Source: Oscillospiraceae bacterium (lineage in GTDB: Bacteria; Bacillota; Clostridia; Oscillospirales; CAG-272). Taken from it: 60,744 bases of DNA. The stretch is from the NCBI GenBank assembly GCA_015064505.1, contig SVSB01000009.1:1-60744 (forward strand), in the 5' to 3' direction. Below, in pieces: positions 17,436-25,609 of this stretch; the first letter of the stretch is position 1, and each line of letters starts with the position of its first letter. A model generated the notes under the pieces. The model was not told the DNA's origin. It made no database searches and saw only the letters and a program-made list of their open reading frames with translations. The translations under genes and the position numbers were made by a program.

Positions 17436-20021
17436 GTGAAAAAGAAGATAGTCATTGGAATACTTGCCCACGTGGACGCAGGCAAGACCACCCTTTCCGA
17501 GGCTCTGCTCTACCAATCGGGGAAAATACGCACCCTTGGCAGAGTGGATCATAAAAACACCTATCTTGATACTAACGCCGTAGAAAGAGAGCGGGGGATC
17601 ACCGTCTTTTCAAAGCAGGCCCGCTTTTCAAGTGAGAATTGCGATTTTATCCTTCTTGATACCCCCGGTCACGTGGATTTTTCTGCTGAAACGGAGCGCA
17701 CTCTTGCGTTGCTTGATTACGCGGTTCTCGTTATCAGCGGCTCCGACGGCGTTCAGAATCACACGCGTACTCTGTGGTCGCTTCTTGAAATGTACGGCGT
17801 GCCGACTTTTATATTCGTCAATAAATGCGATATTGCAATTAAGCTGAAGGAAGAGAGCGAAGCAGAGCTTTGTAAGCTTCTTTCCCCAAATTGCGTTTCC
17901 TTTTTTGCCGATGCATCAAAGCATAGCCTCGATGAGCGTCTTGCAATGATCCACGAGGATCTTCTTGATTCTTTTCTTGCGGATGAGCCTATATCGGACG
18001 AGGCTATCGCACGGCTGATAGGAGAGCGCAGGCTTTTTCCCTGCACCTATGGCTCCGCCCTCAAGATGGAGGGCATTGACTATCTGCTTGATACTCTCGA
18101 CAGATATACCCTTGCGCCTTATTACGGGGAAAAGCGCTTTGGTGCCAAGGTCTATAAGATAAACAGAGCGGACTCCGCACGTCTTACCTATATGAAGATA
18201 ACGGGCGGCACTCTTTCCGTGCGTGACGAGATAGTATATATCGGCGCAGACGGAAAAAGATACGCCGAAAAGGTGGACCGCATCCGCCTTTACTCGGGCG
18301 ATAAGTTTGAGCAGGTGGACGGCGTATCCTCGGGAGAGATATGTGCCGTAAGCGGTCTCACCGCATCCTATATCGGTCAGGGACTCGGCTTTGAAAGCGA
18401 TACTGGCAAGCCCGTGCTTGAGCCCGTGCTTTCCTTCCGCATCGTGCTTCCCGCGGGATGCGACGTTAATCTCTATTTTCCGAAGCTCAAGGAGCTTGAG
18501 GAGGAAGAACCCTCACTGCATCTTTGCTGGAACGAGGAACTGTGCCAGATAGAGGCGCGTCTTATGGGCGAGATACAGACGGATATTCTGAAGCGCATGA
18601 TAAAAGAGCGCATCGGTATTGAATGCGAATTTGATACGGGAAAGATACTCTATAAAGAAAAGGTCGCCGCAAGGACTATCGGAGTCGGGCATTTTGAGCC
18701 GCTTCGCCACTATGCGGAGGTGCAGCTTCTTCTGGAGCCGCAGCCAAAGGGAACGGGGCTTGTTTTTGATACGGACGTACCTGAGAATACCTTAAGCACT
18801 AACTGGCAAAGGCTGATACTTACTCACCTGTACGAAAAACGCCACAGAGGCGTGCTTACGGGCGCTTTCCTTACGGATACCAAGATAACTCTCGTTGCCG
18901 GCAGAGCCCATTTAAAGCACACTGAGGGCGGCGATTTTCGTCAGGCTACCTACCGCGCAGTGCGCCAGGGACTTATGAAGGCGGGCTGTGAGCTTCTTGA
19001 GCCGTACTATCGCTTCCGTCTTGAATTGCCCTCCCCAAGCCTTGGCAGAGCCATGGCAGATCTGCAGGCAAGATTTGCGGATTTTGAGATACTTTCAAAC
19101 GACGACGGCGTTGCCGTTCTCGGGGGCAGAGGACCCGTTTCCGAGCTGCACGGCTATGCAAGGGAGGTGACCGCGTTCACAGCGGGCCAGGGAAGGCTTT
19201 CCTGCGTATCCGACGGTTATGAAATTTGCCATAACGCGGAGGAGGTTATCGCCGCAAGGGGATACGATCCCGAAGCGGATCTTGCCAACACTCCCCATTC
19301 CGTCTTCTGCGCTCACGGCGCGGGCTTTACGGTTCCGTGGAACGAGGTGGATAACTATAAGCATCTTACTGCCGAAACAGAAGGCGAAAAGAAGCCGGAT
19401 GCTTTAGTTCCCAAGGCTTCAAGCCTTAAGGGAAAATATTCACTCAGCGACGAGGAGCTTGAAACCATCATGCTCCGGGAGTTCGGACCCATAAAGCGCA
19501 GGCAGTACAGAGATACCCGCACCGTCATAAATGAGGAAAGACGTAAGGCTCCCCGCAAGAAGATACCGCCAAAGCAACACAGTATAGTAATCGTTGACGG
19601 ATATAACGTTATCTTTGCTTGGGATAGCTTAAGCGCTCTTGCGGAAAAAAATCTTGACGATGCAAGAGAGAGCCTTATGACCTTGCTTGCAAATTACGTG
19701 GGATTTACGAAAACGGAGCTTGTATTGGTTTTTGACGCTTATCTGGTTAAGGAAGGACAGGGTTCTGACTTTATGCGCGACGGTTACCGCGTCGTATTCA
19801 CGAAGCACGAGCAGACCGCCGACGCCTTTATTGAAAAGCTTATGCACGATCTCGGCCCCGATTACAGCGCCCGTGTGGTTACTGCCGACAGGCTCGTGCA
19901 ATGCTCTGCGGTAAACTCGGGTATTTTGCGCACCACACCCAAGGAATTCTACGACGAGCTGACCGTCATCGGTAATGAGATAAACGAATTTGTCCGCAAG
20001 TATGCGGAAATGAAAAAATAG
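17436..20021 (+). CDS. TetM/EF-G-like GTPase fused to YacP/Rae1-type NYN domain
   Basis: An 861-residue fusion. Residues 1-650 form a translational GTPase of the ribosomal-protection (TetM/TetO/TetW) group: G1 AHVDAGKTT, G2 ERGIT, G3 DTPGH, G4 NKCD, then EF-G-like domains II-V. Residues 650-712 are a basic linker. Residues 713-861 form a full YacP-like NYN nuclease domain with the acidic residues of VIVDGYNVI, LVFDAYLV, TADAFIEKL and VVTADRLVQ. In Bacillus, YacP (Rae1) cuts mRNA in the ribosomal A site, so both halves point to the same ribosomal site. The start is GTG at 17436 behind AAAGGAG. This is not by itself evidence of tetracycline resistance. Rescue or surveillance of stalled ribosomes is my inference. 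Confidence 0.88.
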   Translation: MKKKIVIGILAHVDAGKTTLSEALLYQSGKIRTLGRVDHKNTYLDTNAVERERGITVFSKQARFSSENCDFILLDTPGHVDFSAETERTLALLDYAVLVISGSDGVQNHTRTLWSLLEMYGVPTFIFVNKCDIAIKLKEESEAELCKLLSPNCVSFFADASKHSLDERLAMIHEDLLDSFLADEPISDEAIARLIGERRLFPCTYGSALKMEGIDYLLDTLDRYTLAPYYGEKRFGAKVYKINRADSARLTYMKITGGTLSVRDEIVYIGADGKRYAEKVDRIRLYSGDKFEQVDGVSSGEICAVSGLTASYIGQGLGFESDTGKPVLEPVLSFRIVLPAGCDVNLYFPKLKELEEEEPSLHLCWNEELCQIEARLMGEIQTDILKRMIKERIGIECEFDTGKILYKEKVAARTIGVGHFEPLRHYAEVQLLLEPQPKGTGLVFDTDVPENTLSTNWQRLILTHLYEKRHRGVLTGAFLTDTKITLVAGRAHLKHTEGGDFRQATYRAVRQGLMKAGCELLEPYYRFRLELPSPSLGRAMADLQARFADFEILSNDDGVAVLGGRGPVSELHGYAREVTAFTAGQGRLSCVSDGYEICHNAEEVIAARGYDPEADLANTPHSVFCAHGAGFTVPWNEVDNYKHLTAETEGEKKPDALVPKASSLKGKYSLSDEELETIMLREFGPIKRRQYRDTRTVINEERRKAPRKKIPPKQHSIVIVDGYNVIFAWDSLSALAEKNLDDARESLMTLLANYVGFTKTELVLVFDAYLVKEGQGSDFMRDGYRVVFTKHEQTADAFIEKLMHDLGPDYSARVVTADRLVQCSAVNSGILRTTPKEFYDELTVIGNEINEFVRKYAEMKK

Positions 20022-20088
20022 CTTTATTTCGCAATTTTTATCAATCTTCTTTTCGATGAGTATGGTAAGATGTATGCGAGGTGTTGCT

Positions 20089-20925
20089 ATGTACCGCGAA
20101 AGCATTGAAAAAGTTATAACGCTTATCGAATCTGAACTGAAGAATGAAAAGACCGGTGTGCTTGACAACGCAAGTCTTGCTCGTTTTGCGGGTTATTCGG
20201 AGTATCATTTTCTACGTATCTTCAAATCTGCCGTTGGACTTACTCCCGCCGACTACATACGCAAGAGAAGGATATCCGAGATAGTGCGCGTTATGTGCGT
20301 ATCCCACAGACCGATCTCCGATATTGCTTTTGAATACGGATTCAATTCCAAGGAAAACTTTACGCGAGCCTTTGTAAATGAGCATGGAATACTTCCCACG
20401 GATTTCAGATGTGCAGATTGCAGTTTGCGGCTTTACGGTCGCTTCAGCTTTGAAAAAGAAACGAATCTCCCCACTTCAACCATTGCGTATTTAAAAGGCT
20501 TTTACGTTACTGCGTATTGTTTTTGCGGATCATCCCCAAACAGGGCGTGGAATGTATATAACGCTTCCAGCCGTTCAAGAGCGCTAACCGATACGGACGA
20601 TGCGGTTGATTACGGAGTTATGTGTTGGAATACGGAAAGAAAAGCTCTCGATTATTACATTGGCGTAAAGCGCGAGCTTGTTAAAAATTCCGATAAAAAT
20701 ACCGTTGATCTCTTTATATCTTCCGGGGTATATGCGGTTTTTGATACGCCGCCCGCATCACAGCATACGTTTGCTGAAGTGATAAGTGAAACCTGGGATT
20801 ACATATACCGTAAGTGGTTGCCTGAAAACGGATTTAAGCGGGCAAAGGGTTATGAATTTGAGTGTTACGCGGAGCAAAGCAGGCTATATACGGAACGTAT
20901 ATTCGTTCCCATTGAAAAGGAGTAA
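20089..20925 (+). CDS. AraC regulator with GyrI-like effector domain
   Basis: A 278-residue protein. The AraC-type double helix-turn-helix is at the N-terminus (about 5-105), with LARFAGYSEYHFLRIFK and ISDIAFEYGFNSKENFTRAF. The rest (about 120-278) is a GyrI-like/AraC effector-binding domain, the arrangement seen in Rob and related multidrug-sensing regulators. I chose ATG 20089 because GAGGTG is 6 bp upstream; an earlier in-frame ATG at 20056 has no site. The next gene encodes another GyrI-like domain two bases later, so they are probably co-translated. Confidence 0.88.
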   Translation: MYRESIEKVITLIESELKNEKTGVLDNASLARFAGYSEYHFLRIFKSAVGLTPADYIRKRRISEIVRVMCVSHRPISDIAFEYGFNSKENFTRAFVNEHGILPTDFRCADCSLRLYGRFSFEKETNLPTSTIAYLKGFYVTAYCFCGSSPNRAWNVYNASSRSRALTDTDDAVDYGVMCWNTERKALDYYIGVKRELVKNSDKNTVDLFISSGVYAVFDTPPASQHTFAEVISETWDYIYRKWLPENGFKRAKGYEFECYAEQSRLYTERIFVPIEKE

Positions 20926-20927
20926 TT

Positions 20928-21431
20928 ATGGCAGAATTGATCAAAACTTTCAGAGAAGAAGTTCCCGCAATGCGCTTCATAGGCAAGAAATACGGCGGCT
21001 TTGGGCCTCATTGGGGCGCGTGGTTTCAAAACGGTTGGTTTGACCTGCTTGAGAGTAATATGGGCGGAACCGATGCAATTATGAAGCTGTGGGAAAACGG
21101 TGCAGGTTACGTTGGCCTTGAACGCCGCTCCGAAGGACAGCCTTTTGAATATTGGATAGGTATGTTTTGCCCTGAAAACACCCCTGTTCCGGATGGGTTT
21201 GCTTGTGTTGATTTTCCCGCTATGGGTCTGGGAACGTGTTGGATATACGGCACTGAAAAAGAGGTTCACAACACCTCCGCTTGCCGCAAAGCGGTTGAAT
21301 CCGAGGGAATGACGCTTTACAGAGATGAACAAGGCGGTGTTTGGTCCTTTGAAAACTGCCTTTGTCCAAGATATACTACCCCCGATGAAAAGGGAAATAT
21401 CATAATGGATTATTGTTATTACGTTAAATAA
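20928..21431 (+). CDS. Stand-alone GyrI-like effector-binding domain protein
   Basis: A 167-residue soluble protein resembling the GyrI-like small-molecule binding domain of AraC-type regulators: it starts with a strand around VPAMRFIGKKYGGFG and ends with a GVWSFENCLCPRYT segment. It has no DNA-binding part. It lies two bases after the AraC gene and 14 bp before the Nudix gene. It may bind the same ligand as the C-terminal half of the AraC protein, or modulate it. Its low similarity to that half by eye argues against a recent duplication. Confidence 0.75.
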   Translation: MAELIKTFREEVPAMRFIGKKYGGFGPHWGAWFQNGWFDLLESNMGGTDAIMKLWENGAGYVGLERRSEGQPFEYWIGMFCPENTPVPDGFACVDFPAMGLGTCWIYGTEKEVHNTSACRKAVESEGMTLYRDEQGGVWSFENCLCPRYTTPDEKGNIIMDYCYYVK

Positions 21432-21445
21432 TTATCGGAGGAGCT

Positions 21446-21898
21446 ATGGGCTATATAATGGACTTGCGTAAGCTTGTGGGGCATTCGCCGCTTATGCAGG
21501 TCGGCGCAAGTGTGATAGTTGAGGACGAGCGCGGCAGAGTACTTCTCCAATTACGCAGTGATAATCATTGCTGGGGTTACTGTGGCGGTTCCGTCGATTT
21601 GGGTGAAGAAGTGGAAGAGGCGGCAAAAAGAGAACTCTATGAAGAAACCGGGCTTGTTGCCAATTCGCTTTCGTTGTTTGGCGTGTTTTCCGGGAAGGAT
21701 ACTCACTACGTTTATCCAAACGGAGATGAGGTATACAATATAGACATAGTGTATATTTGCAAGGATTACTGCGGCGATCCGGTGCCGCAGAAAGGGGAGG
21801 TGGACGAGTTGAAGTTTTTCGAACTTTCCGAATTACCGGAAAATATCTCTCCCCCTATCATAAAGCCGATTGAGGCGTACGTCAGATCAAGAAAATGA
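21446..21898 (+). CDS. Nudix hydrolase
   Basis: A 150-residue protein with a complete Nudix box, GSVDLGEEVEEAAKRELYEETGL (given here in two parts: G-x5-E at the start, then REL-EETGL about residues 51-73). These residues bind Mg and hydrolyse a nucleoside diphosphate linked to another group. The class cannot be narrowed; the sequence is close to the MutT/ADP-ribose pyrophosphatase-like proteins common in Clostridia. GGAGG lies 6 bp before the ATG. It is last in a three-gene unit with the AraC and GyrI-like genes. Confidence 0.9.
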   Translation: MGYIMDLRKLVGHSPLMQVGASVIVEDERGRVLLQLRSDNHCWGYCGGSVDLGEEVEEAAKRELYEETGLVANSLSLFGVFSGKDTHYVYPNGDEVYNIDIVYICKDYCGDPVPQKGEVDELKFFELSELPENISPPIIKPIEAYVRSRK

Positions 21899-21942
21899 AG
21901 AAATGAATATAAGTCGGTAGCTATAGCCTCCCTTTACACAAG

Positions 21943-22037
21943 CAATGTCATTAAGTTAAGAAAAATGCCAACCGCATGTCGTCCTTGAGCGCGTGAGAGC
22001 GAAGGATCTTGCGGTTGGCTTACTTAACGATATTGTT
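21943..22037. repeat. Extended hairpin / interspersed repeat-like element
   Basis: Nested inverted repeats cover 95 bp: the outer CAATGTCATTAAGTTAAG pairs with CTTAACGATATTG, and the inner GCCAACCGCA pairs with TGCGGTTGGC. The core reads CGTCCTTGAGCGC...GCGAAGGATCTTGC. The core resembles a repeat of the GTCATCCTGAGCG-AGCGAAGGATCT type that I recall as scattered through many anaerobe genomes. It could be a small mobile repeat or a terminator-like structure after the Nudix gene. No second copy is seen in this window. Confidence 0.6.
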
Positions 22038-22104
22038 TGCAAAAGGGAGTCTATTTTTATATATATTTTATATATATTTCTCTTTCAAAAAATGCCAATT
22101 TATA

Positions 22105-22133
22105 TTGCGCGGTGAACAAAGGAGTGCTATAAT
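22105..22133 (+). promoter_or_regulatory. Promoter for sugar ABC operon
   Basis: A weak -35 TTGCGC (22105-22110), 17 bp and a perfect -10 TATAAT (22128-22133). A poor -35 with a perfect -10 would fit a promoter needing an activator. Confidence 0.6.
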
Positions 22134-22169
22134 AATTTAAATAGCGCATTTTATCCTTTGGAGGCAATT

Positions 22170-23051
22170 ATGGAAAAGAACGATTTGAAGGGTTGGCTGT
22201 ACTTATTACCCGCCATACTGTTTCTGGGCGTGTTTTTGGTATATCCTCTTGTGGACGTTTTCGTCTACTCCTTTGAGGAGGGGTATAACTTTGCATCCCA
22301 GACCTATTTTGGCATAGGTACTTATAATTTTTCTTACGTACTGCACGACCCCTATTTTCTGCAGGCGGTAAAGAACACCCTTATTCTGGTGCTTATCACC
22401 GTTCCCGTTTCTACTTTACTTGCCCTCGTTATTTCTTTGGCGCTTGCTTCCGTAAAAAAGCTCCGCAAGCTTTTCCAGACCATATATTTTCTCCCTTACG
22501 TGACAAATACGCTTGCAGTCGGTATGGTCTTTATGATCCTTTTCAAAAAGACGCCCTATACCGACGGTCTTGTAAATCTTTTGCTTAACACCAATATTGA
22601 TTTTATAGACGGACCCTACTGGGCAAAGATGCTCGTGCTGTGCGTTTATACCGTTTGGGTGGTACTGCCCTTTAAGATCCTCGTTCTTACAAGTGCCATT
22701 GCATCGGTAAACGACGATCTTTACGATGCGGCAAAGATCGACAGTACCCCAAGATGGCGCACGTTTACGAAAATTACTCTCCCTATGATCTCTCCCATGA
22801 TCTTCTATCTGGTTATTACGGGATTTATCGGCGCTTTCAAGGCGTACAGCGATGCGGTTGCGATCTTCGGCACCAATCTGAACGCTGCGGAGATGAACAC
22901 CATCGTCGGTTATGTTTACGATATGCTGTACGGAGACAGCGGCGGATATCCATCCTATGCTTCCGCGGCGGCAGTCATACTCTTTATCATCGTGCTTACC
23001 ATTACCTGCATCAACCTGATGGTGCGCAAAAAGCACGTCTATAACGGTTAA
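22170..23051 (+). CDS. Carbohydrate ABC transporter permease (MalF/UgpA type)
   Basis: A 293-residue inner-membrane permease with six predicted helices. The EAA loop that contacts the ATPase is visible as DAAKIDSTPRWRTFTKITLP near residue 193. ATG at 22170 follows GGAGG; a TTG at 22158 is in frame but overlaps that site. It pairs with the next gene, 10 bp downstream, as the usual heterodimer for uptake of oligosaccharides or related solutes. No ATPase is encoded in the operon, so a shared MsmK/UgpC-type ATPase from elsewhere is expected. Confidence 0.93.
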   Translation: MEKNDLKGWLYLLPAILFLGVFLVYPLVDVFVYSFEEGYNFASQTYFGIGTYNFSYVLHDPYFLQAVKNTLILVLITVPVSTLLALVISLALASVKKLRKLFQTIYFLPYVTNTLAVGMVFMILFKKTPYTDGLVNLLLNTNIDFIDGPYWAKMLVLCVYTVWVVLPFKILVLTSAIASVNDDLYDAAKIDSTPRWRTFTKITLPMISPMIFYLVITGFIGAFKAYSDAVAIFGTNLNAAEMNTIVGYVYDMLYGDSGGYPSYASAAAVILFIIVLTITCINLMVRKKHVYNG

Positions 23052-23061
23052 GGAGGCAGAG

Positions 23062-23934
23062 ATGAATAACGCATATTCAGATAAAGCCGAGCGCAAACGT
23101 AAGATCGGCAATACCGCGCTAAAGACCGTGGTTTATCTCTTCCTCGGCTTCTGGGCGCTTGCTGTGCTTTTCCCATTCTATTGGATGCTTCTTACCTCCG
23201 TAAAGGATTACGGCGCTTACAACTCCGAGTTTACGCCGAAGCTTTTTACCCTTGCTCCCACCTTCAAAAACTACGTTCAGGCATTTACGGAGGTGCCCCT
23301 TGCTCGGTACTTCCTTAATACCGCTATATTCACCGTTGCAACCACGGCGCTTATGCTTATCATCATCATTCCTGCCGCCTTTGCCTTTGCAAGGCTGAAT
23401 TTCAAGGGAAAAAATCTGGTCTTTACTCTGTTCCTTGCTTTGATGATGATCCCCACGGAGCTTGTTGTTATAACAAATTACGTTACTGTAACGGATCTTG
23501 ATCTGCGCAATACCTTTGCGGGTCTTATTCTGCCGTCCGTTACTTCGGTGTTCTATATTTATCTGCTTAAAGAAAACTTTGCTCAGATACCGGACGAGCT
23601 TTATTACGCGGCAAAGGTAGACGGCACCACGGATATGAAGTATCTGCTCAAGGTAATGATCCCCATGTGCCGCCCCACCGTGGTCACGGTTACCATGCTC
23701 AAGGTAATAGAGTGCTGGAATTCCTACGTCTGGCCCCGACTCGTTACGGACGAGGAAGCATACTTCCTTGTTTCCAACGGTATTCAGGCAATAAGGGAGA
23801 ACGGCTTCGGCAGGGAGAATATTCCCGCTATGATGGCGGCAGTGGTCGTTATCTCCGTTCCGCTTATAATTTTGTTCCTTGCTTTCCGTGATAGGATAAT
23901 GGAGGGCGTTGCAACGGGAGGTATGAAGGGATGA
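23062..23934 (+). CDS. Carbohydrate ABC transporter permease (MalG/UgpE type)
   Basis: A 290-residue permease, second half of the membrane heterodimer. Its EAA loop is YAAKVDGTTDMKYLLKVMIPM near residue 175, and the C-terminus FRDRIMEGVATGGMKG is typical of MalG-type carbohydrate permeases. GGAGG precedes the ATG by 5 bp. The stop overlaps the ATG of the binding-protein gene (ATGA), so all three proteins are made together. Confidence 0.93.
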   Translation: MNNAYSDKAERKRKIGNTALKTVVYLFLGFWALAVLFPFYWMLLTSVKDYGAYNSEFTPKLFTLAPTFKNYVQAFTEVPLARYFLNTAIFTVATTALMLIIIIPAAFAFARLNFKGKNLVFTLFLALMMIPTELVVITNYVTVTDLDLRNTFAGLILPSVTSVFYIYLLKENFAQIPDELYYAAKVDGTTDMKYLLKVMIPMCRPTVVTVTMLKVIECWNSYVWPRLVTDEEAYFLVSNGIQAIRENGFGRENIPAMMAAVVVISVPLIILFLAFRDRIMEGVATGGMKG

Positions 23935-25532
23935 AAAGATTTTTATGCCTTGCTCTTTGCCTTCTTACGGTGCTTCCGCTCCTTACCGCTTGCCATGGCT
24001 CAAGGGGACTTGATCCGTTCGTGATGCCCGAAAGCTTTGATACGGAAAAGACCTATGAGATCACATTCTGGGCAAAAAACGACACCAACGTTGCCCAGAC
24101 CCGAATATACAAAAAGGCGATAGCTGATTTTGAGGCGCTTTATCCAAACGTTAAGGTAAAGCTGAAGCTCTATACCGATTACGGCAAGATATATAACGAC
24201 GTTATCACCAACATTTCCACCCAGACCACTCCCAACGTTTGCATTACCTACCCCGACCATATTGCAACTTATATGACGAGCCCCGATACGGTGGTCTGCC
24301 TTGACGAGCTTTTTAATAACGAAAAGTACGGCTTTGGGGGAACCGATCTCCGCTTCGACGGACCCGAGTACGGCGAGATGATACCCAAATTCCTTGAAGA
24401 ATGCGTGATTGAAGGAAAGCATTACGCTATTCCTTATATGCGCTCTACCGAGGCGTGCTACGTAAATAAGACCTTCGTTGAAAAGCTTGGATATACGGTG
24501 CCCGAAGTGCTTACCTGGGACTTCGTTTTTGAGGTAAGCCGTGCCGCGCTTGCAAAGGACGAGGAAGGAAACTTCCTTCTGAACGGGCAAAAGGTGCTTA
24601 TTCCGTTCATCTATAAGTCAACGGATAATATGATGATCCAGATGCTCGATCAGAAGGGCGCGGGATATTCCTCTGATGATGGAGAAATACTCATCTTCAA
24701 CAATACCACCAAGGAGCTTTTAAGGATGCTTGAGGAGCCTGCGGCAACCAAGGCGTTCTCCACCTTTAAGATATCCAGCTATCCCGCAAACTTCTTGAAC
24801 GCCGGTCAGTGCATTTTTGCCATAGATTCCACGGCGGGCGCCACTTGGATGGGAACGGATGCCCCTCTCTGCGACATAAGCGAGGATCAGATCGTGGAGT
24901 TTGAAACCGCGGTAAGGCTTATTCCGCAGTTCGATACGGAAAACCCCTCAATGATATCACAAGGTCCCTCCGTTTGCGTATTCAATAAGCGCGATAGCGG
25001 AGAGGTGCTTGCCTCCTGGCTCTTTGCTCAATATCTGCTTGTAAACGACGTGCAGATATCGTATTCTCAAACGGAAGGCTACGTACCCGTAACGAGCAAG
25101 GCGCAAAGCAGCGTTGAGTATACGGAATACCTTGCAAACGAGGGCAAGGACAACGACGAGCATTATTCTGTAAAAATACAGGCAACAAAGCTTCTGCTTG
25201 ATAACACGGATAACACCTTCGTTACTCCCGTATTCAACGGCTCGGCTTCTCTGCGCAACGCGGCGGGTCAGCTTATAGAGAACGTAACCAAATCCATGCG
25301 CAGAAGTGAAACGGTAGACGACGAATACTATGAAAAGCTTTTTGCCGACGTTACGGCGCTTTACAGGCTTGATCAGGTGCAGACTATGGGCGAGGGCAGG
25401 GAAGATCTCGGAGCGCTCCCCTCAACGGCACTTTGGCTCATCTGCGGTATTGCGGCGGCATGGGTATTTATCGGTTTTTCCTTTGTTGTCGGATTTTTGA
25501 AAAAAAGAAAGAAAAAAACTTCAGCGTCTTGA
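23931..25532 (+). CDS. ABC solute-binding lipoprotein with C-terminal membrane segment
   Basis: A 533-residue family 1 extracellular solute-binding protein. It has a lipoprotein signal with lipobox LLTAC (Cys21). The mature part shows the usual early strand YEITFWAKNDTN and the hinge segment YAIPYMRSTEACYVNK. Unusually, residues about 499-525 form a second hydrophobic helix followed by KKRKKK, which would anchor the C-terminus as well. The gene follows the permeases rather than leading them. Its acidic, aromatic-rich binding lobes fit an oligosaccharide ligand, but the substrate is not readable. Confidence 0.9.
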   Translation: MKRFLCLALCLLTVLPLLTACHGSRGLDPFVMPESFDTEKTYEITFWAKNDTNVAQTRIYKKAIADFEALYPNVKVKLKLYTDYGKIYNDVITNISTQTTPNVCITYPDHIATYMTSPDTVVCLDELFNNEKYGFGGTDLRFDGPEYGEMIPKFLEECVIEGKHYAIPYMRSTEACYVNKTFVEKLGYTVPEVLTWDFVFEVSRAALAKDEEGNFLLNGQKVLIPFIYKSTDNMMIQMLDQKGAGYSSDDGEILIFNNTTKELLRMLEEPAATKAFSTFKISSYPANFLNAGQCIFAIDSTAGATWMGTDAPLCDISEDQIVEFETAVRLIPQFDTENPSMISQGPSVCVFNKRDSGEVLASWLFAQYLLVNDVQISYSQTEGYVPVTSKAQSSVEYTEYLANEGKDNDEHYSVKIQATKLLLDNTDNTFVTPVFNGSASLRNAAGQLIENVTKSMRRSETVDDEYYEKLFADVTALYRLDQVQTMGEGREDLGALPSTALWLICGIAAAWVFIGFSFVVGFLKKRKKKTSAS

Positions 25533-25556
25533 CTTATTTAAGTTTTTGTGTATAAT
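25529..25556 (+). promoter_or_regulatory. Promoter for 253-residue lipoprotein
   Basis: TTGACT (25529-25534), 16 bp, TATAAT (25551-25556). It overlaps the stop of the binding-protein gene, so the lipoprotein can be made independently of the ABC operon. Confidence 0.75.
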
Positions 25557-25609
25557 ATTCTCATACCATTCGTTTCATATGGCAATTTAAAAATCACAAG
25601 GAGAAAAAA

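Noticed and set aside
17436-20021. Tetracycline-resistance gene
   Set aside because: The GTPase half is TetM-like, but the length, the NYN nuclease domain and the operon setting do not match known resistance genes; sequence alone does not show resistance.
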